From contig JALNXE010000072.1 of the NCBI GenBank assembly GCA_023230525.1, positions 1 to 21,839 of the forward strand: a stretch of 21,839 nucleotides of DNA. The letters are read 5' to 3'. Position 1 is the first letter of the stretch. Each line of letters opens with the position of its first letter. Positions 1-7,207 of the stretch are shown here, one piece after another. Under the pieces are notes generated by a model, which worked only from the letters and a program-made list of their open reading frames with translations, did no database searches and was not told the DNA's origin. The DNA is from Desulfobulbaceae bacterium (GTDB lineage: Bacteria; Desulfobacterota; Desulfobulbia; Desulfobulbales; SURF-16). Both the position numbers and the translations under genes were made by a program.

Positions 1-107
1 CTCCTTAAACCGAGAAAAGTAATACCATCCAATTCCGGCATTGATAGCGGGATGGCGGACTACCAGTTAACAAATATTTAAGTATTCAAGAAGAAACAGC
101 CGACCTC

Positions 108-132
108 GGGGTTCCTGCCAATCGGCAACCCC
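108..132. other. Hairpin in the 1-196 intergenic segment
   Basis: Arms GGGGTT (108-113) and AACCCC (127-132) with an inner GCC/GGC pairing. No T-run follows on either strand, so this is not a convincing intrinsic terminator. It lies downstream of the acidic protein gene on the minus strand. Nothing else recognisable is seen in 1-196. Confidence 0.3.
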
Positions 133-196
133 ATGAAATGGGTTTACTTCTTTTGCCAGGAATTTGTCAACCGAAGGGAAATGCAGGCTATTTTTT

Positions 197-1222
197 TTAC
201 CCTTGGAATATTTTTTTCAGGCGGGCCATCATTTTTTCAAAAAATGATTCCCTTTTCCGCTCAGCAATCGGAGCAAGCTCTTCCTCGGCAACTTCCTCTT
301 GAGCGAGCTCTTCCACCGCGGTTTCGGGCAGCCCGACTGTATCCGCCGGCGCGAACTCAGGCTCTGCAGCCGATACGATTTTTTCCTCTGCTATCTTCTC
401 AGCCATCGCTGCAACCGCAATCCCCTGCTCCGGAGCGGCTTCTTCCTGCGGTTCCGGTTCCTGGGCTGCGGCAGGCTCTTCAGCCGGTTTTTCTTCTTCA
501 GCCTTTTCTTCTACAGCAACCGTCTGCCCATAAACGACTTCTTCCAGCTCTAATTGCGTTTCTGCGGCTGTTGCCGGCTGCTCTAGGGCCGGTTCTTCCT
601 CCCCAGCCATCTCTGCAACCCCAATCCCCTGCTCCGAAGCGGCTTCTTCCTGCGGTTCCGGTTCCTGGGCTATGGCAGGCTCCTCGGCCGGTTCTTCTTC
701 CTGAATCAGCTCTTCAACGGTAATCGTCAGTTCTGCAGCAGCCTCTTCCTCCTCCCATTCCAACCCTTCCAACGCGGCGGCCTCCTCTGCCATCTCCGCC
801 AGGGCAACCGGCTGCTCTTCCGGGATTATTTCCAGCGCCAGCTCATCACCCGCAATCGGTTCCAGTTCGGAGAATTCATCGGACAGGAATTCAACCTCAA
901 ATTCCTCATCAGGCAGATCAACAGCCGTTATTTCCTCCTCTTCGCCCATATCAAAATCATCAAGACTGACATCAAGGGAAGGCAGCTCGACCGGGGCACC
1001 ATCCAGCTGTTGACTTTCACCTTCCGCGGGACTCTCGGCGACCCGGCCTGCCAGCTTTTCGTTCATGTGGCGCTTTGCTTCCTGCCAATATTCAGGAAGA
1101 TGCTCTTCCAGACCAAGCCCTGCTGCCTTCAGCTCCCATTCAGCGTTCAGCGCCTCGATTTCCCTGGCGGTAAAACCATACTGCTGGACATTTTTTGCAG
1201 TGAAAATTTTTATCTTCGGCAT
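197..1222 (-). CDS. Glu-rich acidic repeat protein of unknown function
   Basis: I do not recognise a family. The ATG at 1222 is preferred over the upstream TTG at 1255 because a purine-rich CAGGGAAAG sits just upstream; this gives about 341 residues. Residues 1-60 look foldable (start MPKIKIFTAKN, then helical, with Trp and Tyr). About 60-315 is a low-complexity segment dominated by Glu, Ala, Pro and Val. Inside it a 27-residue block occurs twice, near residues 180-206 and 248-274 (shared core AQEPEPQEEAA), 68 residues apart. The C-terminus flips to basic and amphipathic (FFEKMMARLKKIFQG), which could be a membrane-surface or nucleic-acid contact; this is inference. There is no signal peptide and no membrane span. 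It lies downstream of the menaquinone cluster on the same strand but beyond a probable terminator, so it is likely a separate unit. Confidence 0.75.
   Translation of the reverse strand: MPKIKIFTAKNVQQYGFTAREIEALNAEWELKAAGLGLEEHLPEYWQEAKRHMNEKLAGRVAESPAEGESQQLDGAPVELPSLDVSLDDFDMGEEEEITAVDLPDEEFEVEFLSDEFSELEPIAGDELALEIIPEEQPVALAEMAEEAAALEGLEWEEEEAAAELTITVEELIQEEEPAEEPAIAQEPEPQEEAASEQGIGVAEMAGEEEPALEQPATAAETQLELEEVVYGQTVAVEEKAEEEKPAEEPAAAQEPEPQEEAAPEQGIAVAAMAEKIAEEKIVSAAEPEFAPADTVGLPETAVEELAQEEVAEEELAPIAERKRESFFEKMMARLKKIFQG
400..699. repeat. Direct repeat inside the acidic protein gene
   Basis: A segment of about 95 bp starting at 400 recurs at 604 with few differences, an offset of 204 bp (68 codons). 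It encodes the duplicated Glu/Pro-rich block, so the acidic tail grew at least partly by in-frame duplication. Confidence 0.75.
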
Positions 1223-1261
1223 TGTTCTTTCCCTGCTGGTGTTTTGCAGCCACAATAGGGA

Positions 1262-1289
1262 TCTGTATGATCAGGTCAGCTTCCGGCAA
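1262..1289 (-). promoter_or_regulatory. Weak sigma70-like promoter candidate for the acidic protein gene
   Basis: Read on the minus strand: TTGCCG (1289-1284), 16 bp, TACAGA (1267-1262), about 40 bp before the ATG at 1222. The match is modest and is supported mainly by its position after the terminator-like hairpin. Confidence 0.25.
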
Positions 1290-1336
1290 AGTCCTTGTAA
1301 TGGAATGGCGAAAGCCAATCTCAGCAGGCAGATCGA

Positions 1337-1369
1337 CAAAATAATGGGCAGCTTCAAAAGCAAGCTGCC
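1337..1369 (-). terminator. Probable intrinsic terminator of the menaquinone cluster
   Basis: Perfect 8-bp arms GGCAGCTT and AAGCTGCC (1347-1354 and 1362-1369) around a 7-base loop. On the minus strand they are followed by CATTATTTTG, a short imperfect U-tract. It lies about 50 bp after the ubiA stop. The T-run is weak, so efficiency is uncertain. Confidence 0.5.
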
Positions 1370-1417
1370 GCGATGTATCCAGTGATACTTATATTTATGA
1401 CTTTCTTGAAAATTTTG

Positions 1418-2272
1418 TCAACCTGTTACCAGAGACAGCCAGGTAACGGCAAACAGGGTCAGGCTGATCAGCCCGTTCATGGTGAAAAAGGACATGTTGA
1501 TGCGGGAAAGATTTTTGGGATTGACAATGAGATGCTGGTAAAAAAGGGCGCAGGCCGTCAACACGATGCCGATATAATAAAAATAATTGAGCCGGCAGGT
1601 TACCCCTGTCGCCACAAACAGGGCAAAGGCCACCACATGGAAAAAGACCGCCAGGCGAAAGGCCCTTTCCCGCCCGAACCGGGCCGGCAGGGAGAAAAGA
1701 CCCGCCTGCCGGTCAAAATCGGCATCCATACAGGCATAGACCGTATCAAAGCCGGTGACCCAGAAGAGCACTCCCAGGGAAAGCGCCCAGGGGAAGCCGG
1801 CCAGGGTGCCCTTTACCGCCACAAAGCCGCCCAGGGGCGAAAAGGCCAGGGCAATGCCCAGCACCACATGGCAGAGCCAGGTGAAACGCTTGGTCACGGA
1901 ATAAAAAAGGGTGAGGCTTAAGGCCAGCGGCGAAAGCTTGAAGGTGAGCGGATTGAGCTGAAAGCAGGCGAAGAAAAAAAGCAGCCCCGCCACGATCACC
2001 ATGGTCCAGGCCTCCCACATCTGCACCGAGCCGGCCGGGATGGCCCGGTCCGCGGTGCGGGGATTGTCCCGGTCAAAACGGGCATCGGCAATGCGGTTAA
2101 AACCCATGGCGCAGGTCCGCGCCCCCACCATGGCCATCACCACCCAGAAAAAGACCATCCCCCGGGGCACCCCGCCCTGGGCCAGGAAGGCACCCATCAG
2201 GGCAAAGGGCAGAGCAAAGACCGTATGCTCGAATTTGATCATTTCCAGCAGTATGGCAATTTTCTTAAACAT
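1418..2272 (-). CDS. ubiA: UbiA-family prenyltransferase, late menaquinone step
   Basis: Integral-membrane aromatic prenyltransferase of about 284 residues, expected to attach the polyprenyl tail to 1,4-dihydroxy-6-naphthoate (the MqnP role) rather than to 4-hydroxybenzoate, judging from its neighbours. Both Asp-rich motifs of the family are visible: NRIADARFDRDNPRTADR and, later, DTVYACMDADFDRQAG. About eight hydrophobic segments fit UbiA topology. An upstream GTG at 2281 is in frame, but the ATG at 2272 has GGAG about nine bases before it and overlaps the ubiX stop by 8 bp (ATGTTTAA), so I chose the ATG. It is the last gene of the cluster; a hairpin terminator follows. Family is certain; substrate is inferred from the futalosine genes next to it. 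Confidence 0.93.
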   Translation of the reverse strand: MFKKIAILLEMIKFEHTVFALPFALMGAFLAQGGVPRGMVFFWVVMAMVGARTCAMGFNRIADARFDRDNPRTADRAIPAGSVQMWEAWTMVIVAGLLFFFACFQLNPLTFKLSPLALSLTLFYSVTKRFTWLCHVVLGIALAFSPLGGFVAVKGTLAGFPWALSLGVLFWVTGFDTVYACMDADFDRQAGLFSLPARFGRERAFRLAVFFHVVAFALFVATGVTCRLNYFYYIGIVLTACALFYQHLIVNPKNLSRINMSFFTMNGLISLTLFAVTWLSLVTG

Positions 2273-2828
2273 CAATCCCACTCCACGCTTTCAGTCCCGG
2301 AACTTTTAGCCCGATCTGGGCAGCCACCCGGCCGGCGAAATGACGGGCCATGTCCCGCAGATTTTCCGGCAGGTGGTAAAAGGCCGGCATGGCGGGACAG
2401 ATGATGGCCCCGGCATCCGAGGCGGCCAGCATATTCTGCAGATGAGTCCGGTTAAACGGCGTCTCGCGCACGGCGAGCACCAGGGGCTTTCGCTCTTTCA
2501 GCATCACGTCCGCGGCCCGGTGGATCAGATTGAGCGACAGGCCGTTGGCTATGGCCGCCAGCGTCCCCATGGTGCAGGGCAGCACCACCATGGCATCATA
2601 GCGGGCCGAGCCGCTGGCCATGGGCGCGGCCAGATTGTCAATCGCATACCATTGCCGCACCGTTGTCAGATCCCAGGGGGCGAGTTTTTCCTCGAGTCCG
2701 AGGACCTTCTCGCCGGCCCCGGAGATGATGCCGTGCACCTCCACCTCCAGCCCGCTGACCAGCCGCAGAAACTCCACGGCGTAGAGCGAGCCGCTGGCTC
2801 CGGTTATTGCCAGGATAATCTTTTTCAT
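2265..2828 (-). CDS. ubiX: UbiX-type flavin prenyltransferase
   Basis: Makes prenylated FMN, the cofactor of UbiD-type decarboxylases. The 187 residues match the usual family length. Visible marks are the Rossmann-like start with GASG at 11-14, then MASGSARYDAMVVLPCTMGT, and the late block beginning KPLVLAVRETPF. Its ATG overlaps the ubiE stop (ATGA, 2825-2828), and it overlaps ubiA at the other end, indicating translational coupling. In this setting it would support decarboxylation of prenylated 1,4-dihydroxy-6-naphthoate. The UbiD partner is not in the window and must be encoded elsewhere. The Shine-Dalgarno is weak (AGGCG), consistent with coupling to ubiE. Confidence 0.95.
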   Translation of the reverse strand: MKKIILAITGASGSLYAVEFLRLVSGLEVEVHGIISGAGEKVLGLEEKLAPWDLTTVRQWYAIDNLAAPMASGSARYDAMVVLPCTMGTLAAIANGLSLNLIHRAADVMLKERKPLVLAVRETPFNRTHLQNMLAASDAGAIICPAMPAFYHLPENLRDMARHFAGRVAAQIGLKVPGLKAWSGIDV

Positions 2829-3532
2829 TTGACGCCTATGTACACGGAAACAATGCCAAAGGTCAAGGGCCTGCGGGATACCTCGGCAAAACCGGCCTTT
2901 TTCATCATGCCCAGCAGTTCCTCCGGTTCATAAAAGGCGGCAATGGAGCTGGCCAGATACTCATAGGCCTCCTTGTCGCCGGAGACAATACCGGCGACTT
3001 TGGGCAGCACCGTGTTCAGATAAAAGCTGTAAACCGGTTTGACGATGACATTCCGGGGCCTGGAAAACTCCAGGATGAGCAGCTTGCCGCAGGGCTTCAG
3101 CACTCGGTGCATCTCGTTTAAGCCATCCTGGGTGCGGCCGAGATTGCGGACGCCGAAGGCCACGGTTATCCCCCAGAAGCTCTTATCCCGGGCCGGGATC
3201 TTTTCCCCGTCCCCGCAGACCGGGAAGATGCGCTGCCGCCGGCTGTCCACGGGCAGGGTTTTGATGCCTGCCCGCAGCATGTCCTCACAGAAATCAATGG
3301 CCACCACCTGCCGGGCGGGGGCCTGCCGGGTCAGCTCCAGGGAAAGGGGCAGGGTGCCGGCGCAGAGATCGAGCACCGCCCCGTCGGGAAACATCTTCAG
3401 CTCCCTGGTGGTGACCCAGCGCCAGTAACGGTCGATCTGGAAACTGAGCAGTGAATTGAGAAAATCATATTTATGACTGATGGAAGAAAACTTCTCTTTG
3501 ACGAATGTTTTCTTTTCATCCGGAGTTTGCAT
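2825..3532 (-). CDS. ubiE: UbiE/MenG demethylmenaquinone methyltransferase
   Basis: SAM-dependent C-methyltransferase that completes menaquinone. The 235 residues carry a class I methyltransferase fold: motif I region LDLCAGTLPLSLEL, acidic VVAIDFCEDML, then VAFGVRNLGR and the HRVLKPCGKLLILEFSRP block typical of UbiE/MenG. Motif I has Leu where E. coli UbiE has the third Gly (GTL instead of GTG), a small departure. The start ATG at 3532 has no strong ribosome site; the leader is the end of the 9-bp repeat array, with only an AGGACC-like stretch upstream. Followed by ubiX with a 4-bp overlap. It is separated from mqnA by 177 bp of repeat. Confidence 0.95.
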   Translation of the reverse strand: MQTPDEKKTFVKEKFSSISHKYDFLNSLLSFQIDRYWRWVTTRELKMFPDGAVLDLCAGTLPLSLELTRQAPARQVVAIDFCEDMLRAGIKTLPVDSRRQRIFPVCGDGEKIPARDKSFWGITVAFGVRNLGRTQDGLNEMHRVLKPCGKLLILEFSRPRNVIVKPVYSFYLNTVLPKVAGIVSGDKEAYEYLASSIAAFYEPEELLGMMKKAGFAEVSRRPLTFGIVSVYIGVK

Positions 3533-3540
3533 TGTTTATT

Positions 3541-3709
3541 GGTCCTATTGGTCTTATTGGTCTTACTGGTCTGACTGGTCTTACTGGTCCTACTGGTCTG
3601 ACTGGTCCTACTGGTCCTACTGGTCTGATTAGTCCTGCTGGTCTTATTAGCCTGTTTGATCCTGTTGTTCCGACCAGTCAGACCAGCCAGACCAGTCAGA
3701 CCAGTCAGA
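3541..3709. repeat. Inverted 9-bp minisatellite between mqnA and ubiE
   Basis: On the plus strand about 14 degenerate units of GGTCCTACT/GGTCTTATT type run from 3541 to about 3666, then a short apex containing GTTTGATCCTG, then about four units in the opposite orientation (AGACCAGTC type, 3671-3709). The reverse units abut the TAG stop of mqnA (3712-3710); the forward units end 8 bp from the ubiE ATG. In the mRNA the two halves are complementary, so a long hairpin is expected. The plus-strand reading frame looks collagen-like (Gly-Pro-Thr), but it is an artefact of the 9-bp period. Confidence 0.95.
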
Positions 3710-4525
3710 CTATCTGCATAATTTTACCGGCAGGGCTGCTGCCTGCCCCTCGCCGCGTTTGATCAGAAAATCAAAGAAAAGCGTAAGCGCCTGCATCTTC
3801 TGCGGGGTGAGATCATATTCAATACCGAGGAGATACTTATAACATGAATCAACGGTCATGGGAATTCTCGGGGCCACCTGGGTGCAGACCGCCTGCAGTT
3901 TTTCCTTGCCTTCGCGGATGCAGGAAAGCAGCTCAGCCCGGATTTCACTGACGCAGCCGGGCTGCCGGGCAAGAAAATCTTCACGCACCGCCCAGACGGC
4001 AAAGACAAAGGGCAGCCCGGTGTGCTGCTGCCAGGTCTCCCCCAGATCAAGACAGAAGGGATAATCCCCGTTGGTTTTCAGCCGCAGGGCCTCATCGCCG
4101 ATGGCCAGCACCCCGCTCACCTCGTCACCTTCCATATTGTTGCCGGTGTGGTAAAGGGGTTGCACCCGGTAAAACTCCTCCAGAATGATCTTCACCAGGG
4201 CCACCGAGGTCTGCGACTGGGTGCTGAGCCGCACCTTTCTGCCCGCCAGTTCTTCCGGGGCGAGCCGGGAAAAGAGAAAAACACTGCCCACCGGGCCGGA
4301 GGAGCTGATGGAAATATCCTCCAGGATGCGGTACAGATGGGGATGGGCCGCATATTCATGGGAGGAGACAAAACCCAGGTCAAGCTCATTTGCGCAGAGC
4401 ATCCTGTTCAAGGTGGTGGGCGCCCCCTCGGTCACCAGCCAGCCCGGCCTGGCGGCCCGCTGCTGCCAGGTCACATAGAGCGGCGCCGTGTTGATAAAGT
4501 TAACCATGCCGATACGCGCTTTCAT
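3710..4525 (-). CDS. mqnA: Chorismate dehydratase, first enzyme of the futalosine route
   Basis: Converts chorismate to 3-[(1-carboxyvinyl)oxy]benzoate in the cytoplasm. About 271 residues from the ATG at 4525, which has GAGGAG seven bases upstream; the longer in-frame opening to 4570 lies inside mqnF and is not used. The N-terminus IGMVNFINTAPLY and the following ELDLGFVSSHEYA, SSSGPVGSVFLFSR and LAIGDEALR blocks are typical of the MqnA periplasmic-binding-protein-like fold. The start is one base after the mqnF stop (TGA G ATG), so the two are coupled. The TAG stop is the exact edge of the 9-bp minisatellite that separates it from ubiE. Confidence 0.95.
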   Translation of the reverse strand: MKARIGMVNFINTAPLYVTWQQRAARPGWLVTEGAPTTLNRMLCANELDLGFVSSHEYAAHPHLYRILEDISISSSGPVGSVFLFSRLAPEELAGRKVRLSTQSQTSVALVKIILEEFYRVQPLYHTGNNMEGDEVSGVLAIGDEALRLKTNGDYPFCLDLGETWQQHTGLPFVFAVWAVREDFLARQPGCVSEIRAELLSCIREGKEKLQAVCTQVAPRIPMTVDSCYKYLLGIEYDLTPQKMQALTLFFDFLIKRGEGQAAALPVKLCR

Positions 4526-4526
4526 C

Positions 4527-5723
4527 TCATGCCTCCTCAACCCAGCGGACCCGCAGGTTTTTCCCCGCATTGGTCAGAAAATCATCCGCCTTGCCGGCGG
4601 TTATCCCCTGGGCGTGAGCGGCGATGATGTCCGCCCGCCGGCCCGGGGCCAGCTCTCCGCTGTCACCTGCGGCCAGACATTGCGCCCCGCCCCGGGTGGC
4701 CATGGCCAGCACCGTGGCCGGTGCAAGCTGGGGATGGTCCTCGCGCAACAGACGCATCTCTTCCCAGATGGAGAGCTGCGGATTGCTGGCCAAACTGTCC
4801 GTGCCCAGCCCCAGCACCAGGCCGGACCGCACCATTTTTTCCACCGGCGCCCTGCCCACCCCCAGCTGCCTGTTGCTGCCCGGACACAGGCAGACCCTGG
4901 CCTGTCTTGCGGCAAGCAGGGCAATTTCTTCGTCCGTGACGTGCACGCAATGCACGCAGAGGGTTTTGTCATCGATGATGCCCAACCGGTCCAGATAGGT
5001 GACCGCCCCGCAGCCGGGCGGCACAAAGGAACCGTCCCAGAAGCCCCGTTCCTCGATAAAGGAGCGCAGCGGCCCGGAACCATCCAGCAGCAGGTCGATT
5101 TCCGCCCGGGATTCCGCCACATGAATGGGAAATATCCGGTTTCTGCTGTTTGCCCGCTGTTTTGCCGCAACCAGCAGCCGGGCATGATTGGAATAGGGGG
5201 CATGGCTGGTGCAGTCACCCTGGCTCTCCTGCATCCTGGCCAGGGCATTGGCCGCCGAATGCTGGGAGAAACCCAGCATCTCCAGAAAAAAATGGACCGC
5301 AACCGGGTGCCCCTCGCCGATTTTGGCGCTCCCGGGCAGATTGCCGATATCGGCAACCAGGGCCACCCCCTGTTCATGCAGGGCGTCCAGGGCGAGACGC
5401 CCCGCGCTGGAGCCGTCATCAGCAGAATGCTGCCGGGCGGCCAGGAGTTCCCCGATCCAGCCGGTCATATCACCCTGCAGGGGCTGCCGCTGGCCGAGCA
5501 CGGCCAGGTGGGAAAGCTCCAGGTGGGCATGGCAGTTGATCAGGGCCGGCAGCAGGATTGCCCCTTCGTGGTCCCGCACCTGCCCCCTGCCCCGCAGCTG
5601 GGCATAGGAACCGACCTCGACAATAAACCCGGCATCGGTGAGTATGGCCCCATCGCTGATGGGCGGGGCGCTGATGGGCAGCACCACCGGGGCCCGGTGC
5701 ACAAGCAGCATGGCCCTGCTCAC
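4527..5723 (-). CDS. mqnF: Aminodeoxyfutalosine deaminase, amidohydrolase family
   Basis: Metal-dependent hydrolase expected to deaminate 6-amino-6-deoxyfutalosine to futalosine. The 398 residues carry the amidohydrolase signature: NCHAHLELS (His65, His67), a mid-protein His in FPIHVAE, HCVHVTDEE, and GLGTDSLASNP with the catalytic Asp. The GTG at 5723 overlaps the mqnC stop by 4 bp (GTGA); an ATG four codons later (5711) is an equally possible start. Its placement between mqnC and mqnA supports MqnF rather than a general adenosine or chlorohydrolase-type deaminase. Presence of MqnF implies the branch through futalosine, which then needs an MqnB hydrolase not seen here. Confidence 0.9.
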   Translation of the reverse strand: MSRAMLLVHRAPVVLPISAPPISDGAILTDAGFIVEVGSYAQLRGRGQVRDHEGAILLPALINCHAHLELSHLAVLGQRQPLQGDMTGWIGELLAARQHSADDGSSAGRLALDALHEQGVALVADIGNLPGSAKIGEGHPVAVHFFLEMLGFSQHSAANALARMQESQGDCTSHAPYSNHARLLVAAKQRANSRNRIFPIHVAESRAEIDLLLDGSGPLRSFIEERGFWDGSFVPPGCGAVTYLDRLGIIDDKTLCVHCVHVTDEEIALLAARQARVCLCPGSNRQLGVGRAPVEKMVRSGLVLGLGTDSLASNPQLSIWEEMRLLREDHPQLAPATVLAMATRGGAQCLAAGDSGELAPGRRADIIAAHAQGITAGKADDFLTNAGKNLRVRWVEEA

Positions 5724-6781
5724 TCCCCCACCAGGGTATAATCCATGGTGCGCTGCCTGGGGGCAAACCCGGCCTGGCGGACGATGCGGCGGATCTCTTC
5801 CTCGGACAATCTGAAGCTGACCCCGGCCGCGGCCACCACGTTTTCCTCGATCATGGTGCTGCCGAAATCATTGGCCCCGAAAAACAGGGAAAGCTGGGCG
5901 ATCTTGGGTCCCTGGGTCACCCAGGAGGCCTGGATATTATCGATATTGTCGAGATAGATGCGGGAGAGGGCCAGCATCTTTAAGTAAGCAAAGGCCGTGG
6001 TCTTGGGCAGATGGGCATACACCGTATTGTCGGGCTGAAAGGGCCAGGGGATAAAGGCGGTGAAGCCGCCGGTGCGGTCCTGCAGGCGGCGGACCCGCTC
6101 CAGATGCTCCAGGCGCTCGGCCAGGGTCTCGATATGGCCGAACATCATGGTCGCCGTGGTGCGCATGCCCAAATTATGGGCCTCCTCCATCACCGCGATC
6201 CAGGCATCGGCCGAACACTTGCGCGGCGCGGTTTCCTGCCGCACCCGGTCGGAGAGGATCTCCGCCCCGCCGCCGGGAATGGAGTCCAGCCCCGCCTGGC
6301 GCAACCGGATCAGTACCTCTTTGACGCTGAGGCCCGACAGATTGGCAAAATGGCAGACCTCCGGCGGGGAAAAACCGTGGATGTGAATGCCGTACCCCTT
6401 GATGAAGCGCAGCATCTCTTCGTAGAATTCCAGGGGCTTGTCCGGATGCAGCCCGCCCTGCAGCAGGATCTGGGTGCCGCCGAGTTCTTGAGTCTCTTCA
6501 ATCTTTTTGCCCAGTTCCTCAAAGGAAAGCACCGAACCGTGCGCGTCCTCCGGGGCCTTGTAAAAGGCGCAGAACTTACAGGCGGAGATGCAGATGTCCG
6601 TGTAATTGATATTGCGGTCGATCACATAGGTGACCAGCGGTTCGGGATGCAGCCTTTTGCGGATGGTGTCCGCCAGCCCGCCGAGCTGATAGAGATCGCC
6701 GTCCCGCAGCAGCTGCAAACCCTCGTCCGCGCTGATGCGCTGCCCTGCCTCCACTTTCTCGCTGATGTTTTTCATGTTCAT
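5720..6781 (-). CDS. mqnC: Cyclic dehypoxanthinylfutalosine synthase, radical SAM
   Basis: Radical SAM enzyme that cyclises dehypoxanthinylfutalosine. The CxxxCxxC cluster motif is CISACKFC (Cys64, 68 and 71 from the chosen start). Further marks are NINYTDIC, QGGLHPD, GLDSIPGGGAEIL and FIPWPFQPDNT, all typical of the MqnC/MqnE family. An ATG at 6781 (or a second at 6775) gives about 353 residues, the usual length. A longer frame to 6961 only adds translated repeat (Thr/Lys/Arg/Ser-rich) and is rejected. The leader is entirely repeat array; the nearest purine-rich stretch is a distant AGGA about 13 bases up, so initiation looks weak. The gene overlaps mqnF by 4 bp. Confidence 0.95.
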   Translation of the reverse strand: MNMKNISEKVEAGQRISADEGLQLLRDGDLYQLGGLADTIRKRLHPEPLVTYVIDRNINYTDICISACKFCAFYKAPEDAHGSVLSFEELGKKIEETQELGGTQILLQGGLHPDKPLEFYEEMLRFIKGYGIHIHGFSPPEVCHFANLSGLSVKEVLIRLRQAGLDSIPGGGAEILSDRVRQETAPRKCSADAWIAVMEEAHNLGMRTTATMMFGHIETLAERLEHLERVRRLQDRTGGFTAFIPWPFQPDNTVYAHLPKTTAFAYLKMLALSRIYLDNIDNIQASWVTQGPKIAQLSLFFGANDFGSTMIEENVVAAAGVSFRLSEEEIRRIVRQAGFAPRQRTMDYTLVGE

Positions 6782-6784
6782 TTT

Positions 6785-6874
6785 GGTCTTATTAATCCTA
6801 TTTGTCTTACTTGCCCGACTAGTCCTACTGGTCTTATTGGTCCGACTTGTCCAATTAGTCTTATAGGTCTGGTT
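6785..6874. repeat. Degenerate 9-bp minisatellite upstream of mqnC
   Basis: Ten diverged 9-bp units on the plus strand (GGTCTTATT, AGTCCTACT, GGTCCGACT and similar), starting four bases from the mqnC start codon. Same orientation as the forward half of the mqnA/ubiE array. Taken with the opposite-orientation array at 7041-7207, it forms the second inverted minisatellite of the cluster. Confidence 0.85.
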
Positions 6875-6901
6875 CCTGCCGTTGCGTAAACGGTCTTCTT
6901 T

Positions 6902-6976
6902 TTGTAGGAACGGGCCTTGCCCGCGATAAATGTTCCGGCAATGCCAAAGGGTCGCGGGCAAGACCCGCTCTTACAA
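6902..6976. repeat. REP-like inverted pair (BIME-like) inside the minisatellite
   Basis: Two 25-bp arms (6902-6926 and 6952-6976) are reverse complements at 22 of 25 positions. Each arm also has its own small palindrome around CGGGCCTTGCCCG or GCGGGCAAGACCCGC, and each begins TTGTAGGAACGG or TTGTAAGAGCGG. This is the architecture of REP/BIME elements known from Pseudomonas and other proteobacteria. It sits between forward-type 9-bp units on both sides, so it appears inserted into the array. No RAYT transposase is in the window. Confidence 0.8.
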
Positions 6977-7040
6977 CCCCGAGAATTTCATGGCAGCGAG
7001 GCAGGGTTATTAATCCCATTAGTCTCTTTGATCATGCCGT

Positions 7041-7207
7041 TCAGACCAGCCGGACCAGTTAGACGAGCCAGACCAGTTAGACCAGTCAGACCAGTTAGAC
7101 CAGTCAGACCAGTTAGACCAGCCGGACCAGCCAGACCAGCCGGACCAGTCAGACCAGCCAGACCAGTCCGACCAGTCAGGCCAGCCAGGCCAGTCAGACC
7201 AGTCAGA
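7041..7207. repeat. 9-bp minisatellite directly downstream of mqnE
   Basis: About 18 units of AGACCAGTC/AGACCAGTT/GGACCAGCC on the plus strand, well conserved, ending exactly at the mqnE TAG stop (7210-7208). Just left of it (7019-7040) are a few forward-type units and an apex containing CTTTGATCATG, aligning at 26 of 33 positions with the apex of the mqnA/ubiE array. The 6782-7207 gap (426 bp) contains only these arrays and the REP pair; no gene is seen. Confidence 0.95.

Noticed and set aside
1..81. C-terminal end of a plus-strand gene entering the window
   Set aside because: Frame 1 is open to TAA at 79-81, but 26 codons without start, context or similarity are not enough to call.
133..723. 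Pro/Leu/Gln-rich plus-strand frame of 196 codons
   Set aside because: It is the antisense shadow of the Glu/Ala/Pro-rich protein gene; its repeats mirror that gene.
3505..3762. Collagen-like Gly-Pro-Thr reading frame on the plus strand
   Set aside because: It is the 9-bp minisatellite read in one frame, antisense to the ubiE start and mqnA end, with no ribosome site and no conserved remainder.
4488..5741. 417-codon plus-strand frame antisense to mqnF
   Set aside because: The mqnF strand carries all amidohydrolase motifs; the antisense frame is a GC-rich shadow without a recognisable domain.
6782..6961. 60-residue N-terminal extension of MqnC rich in Thr, Lys, Arg and Ser
   Set aside because: It translates the repeat array and REP arm. 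The family starts near the ATG at 6781/6775, which gives the normal length.
7041..7207. CRISPR array
   Set aside because: The period is 9 bp with no spacers; it is a plain tandem minisatellite.
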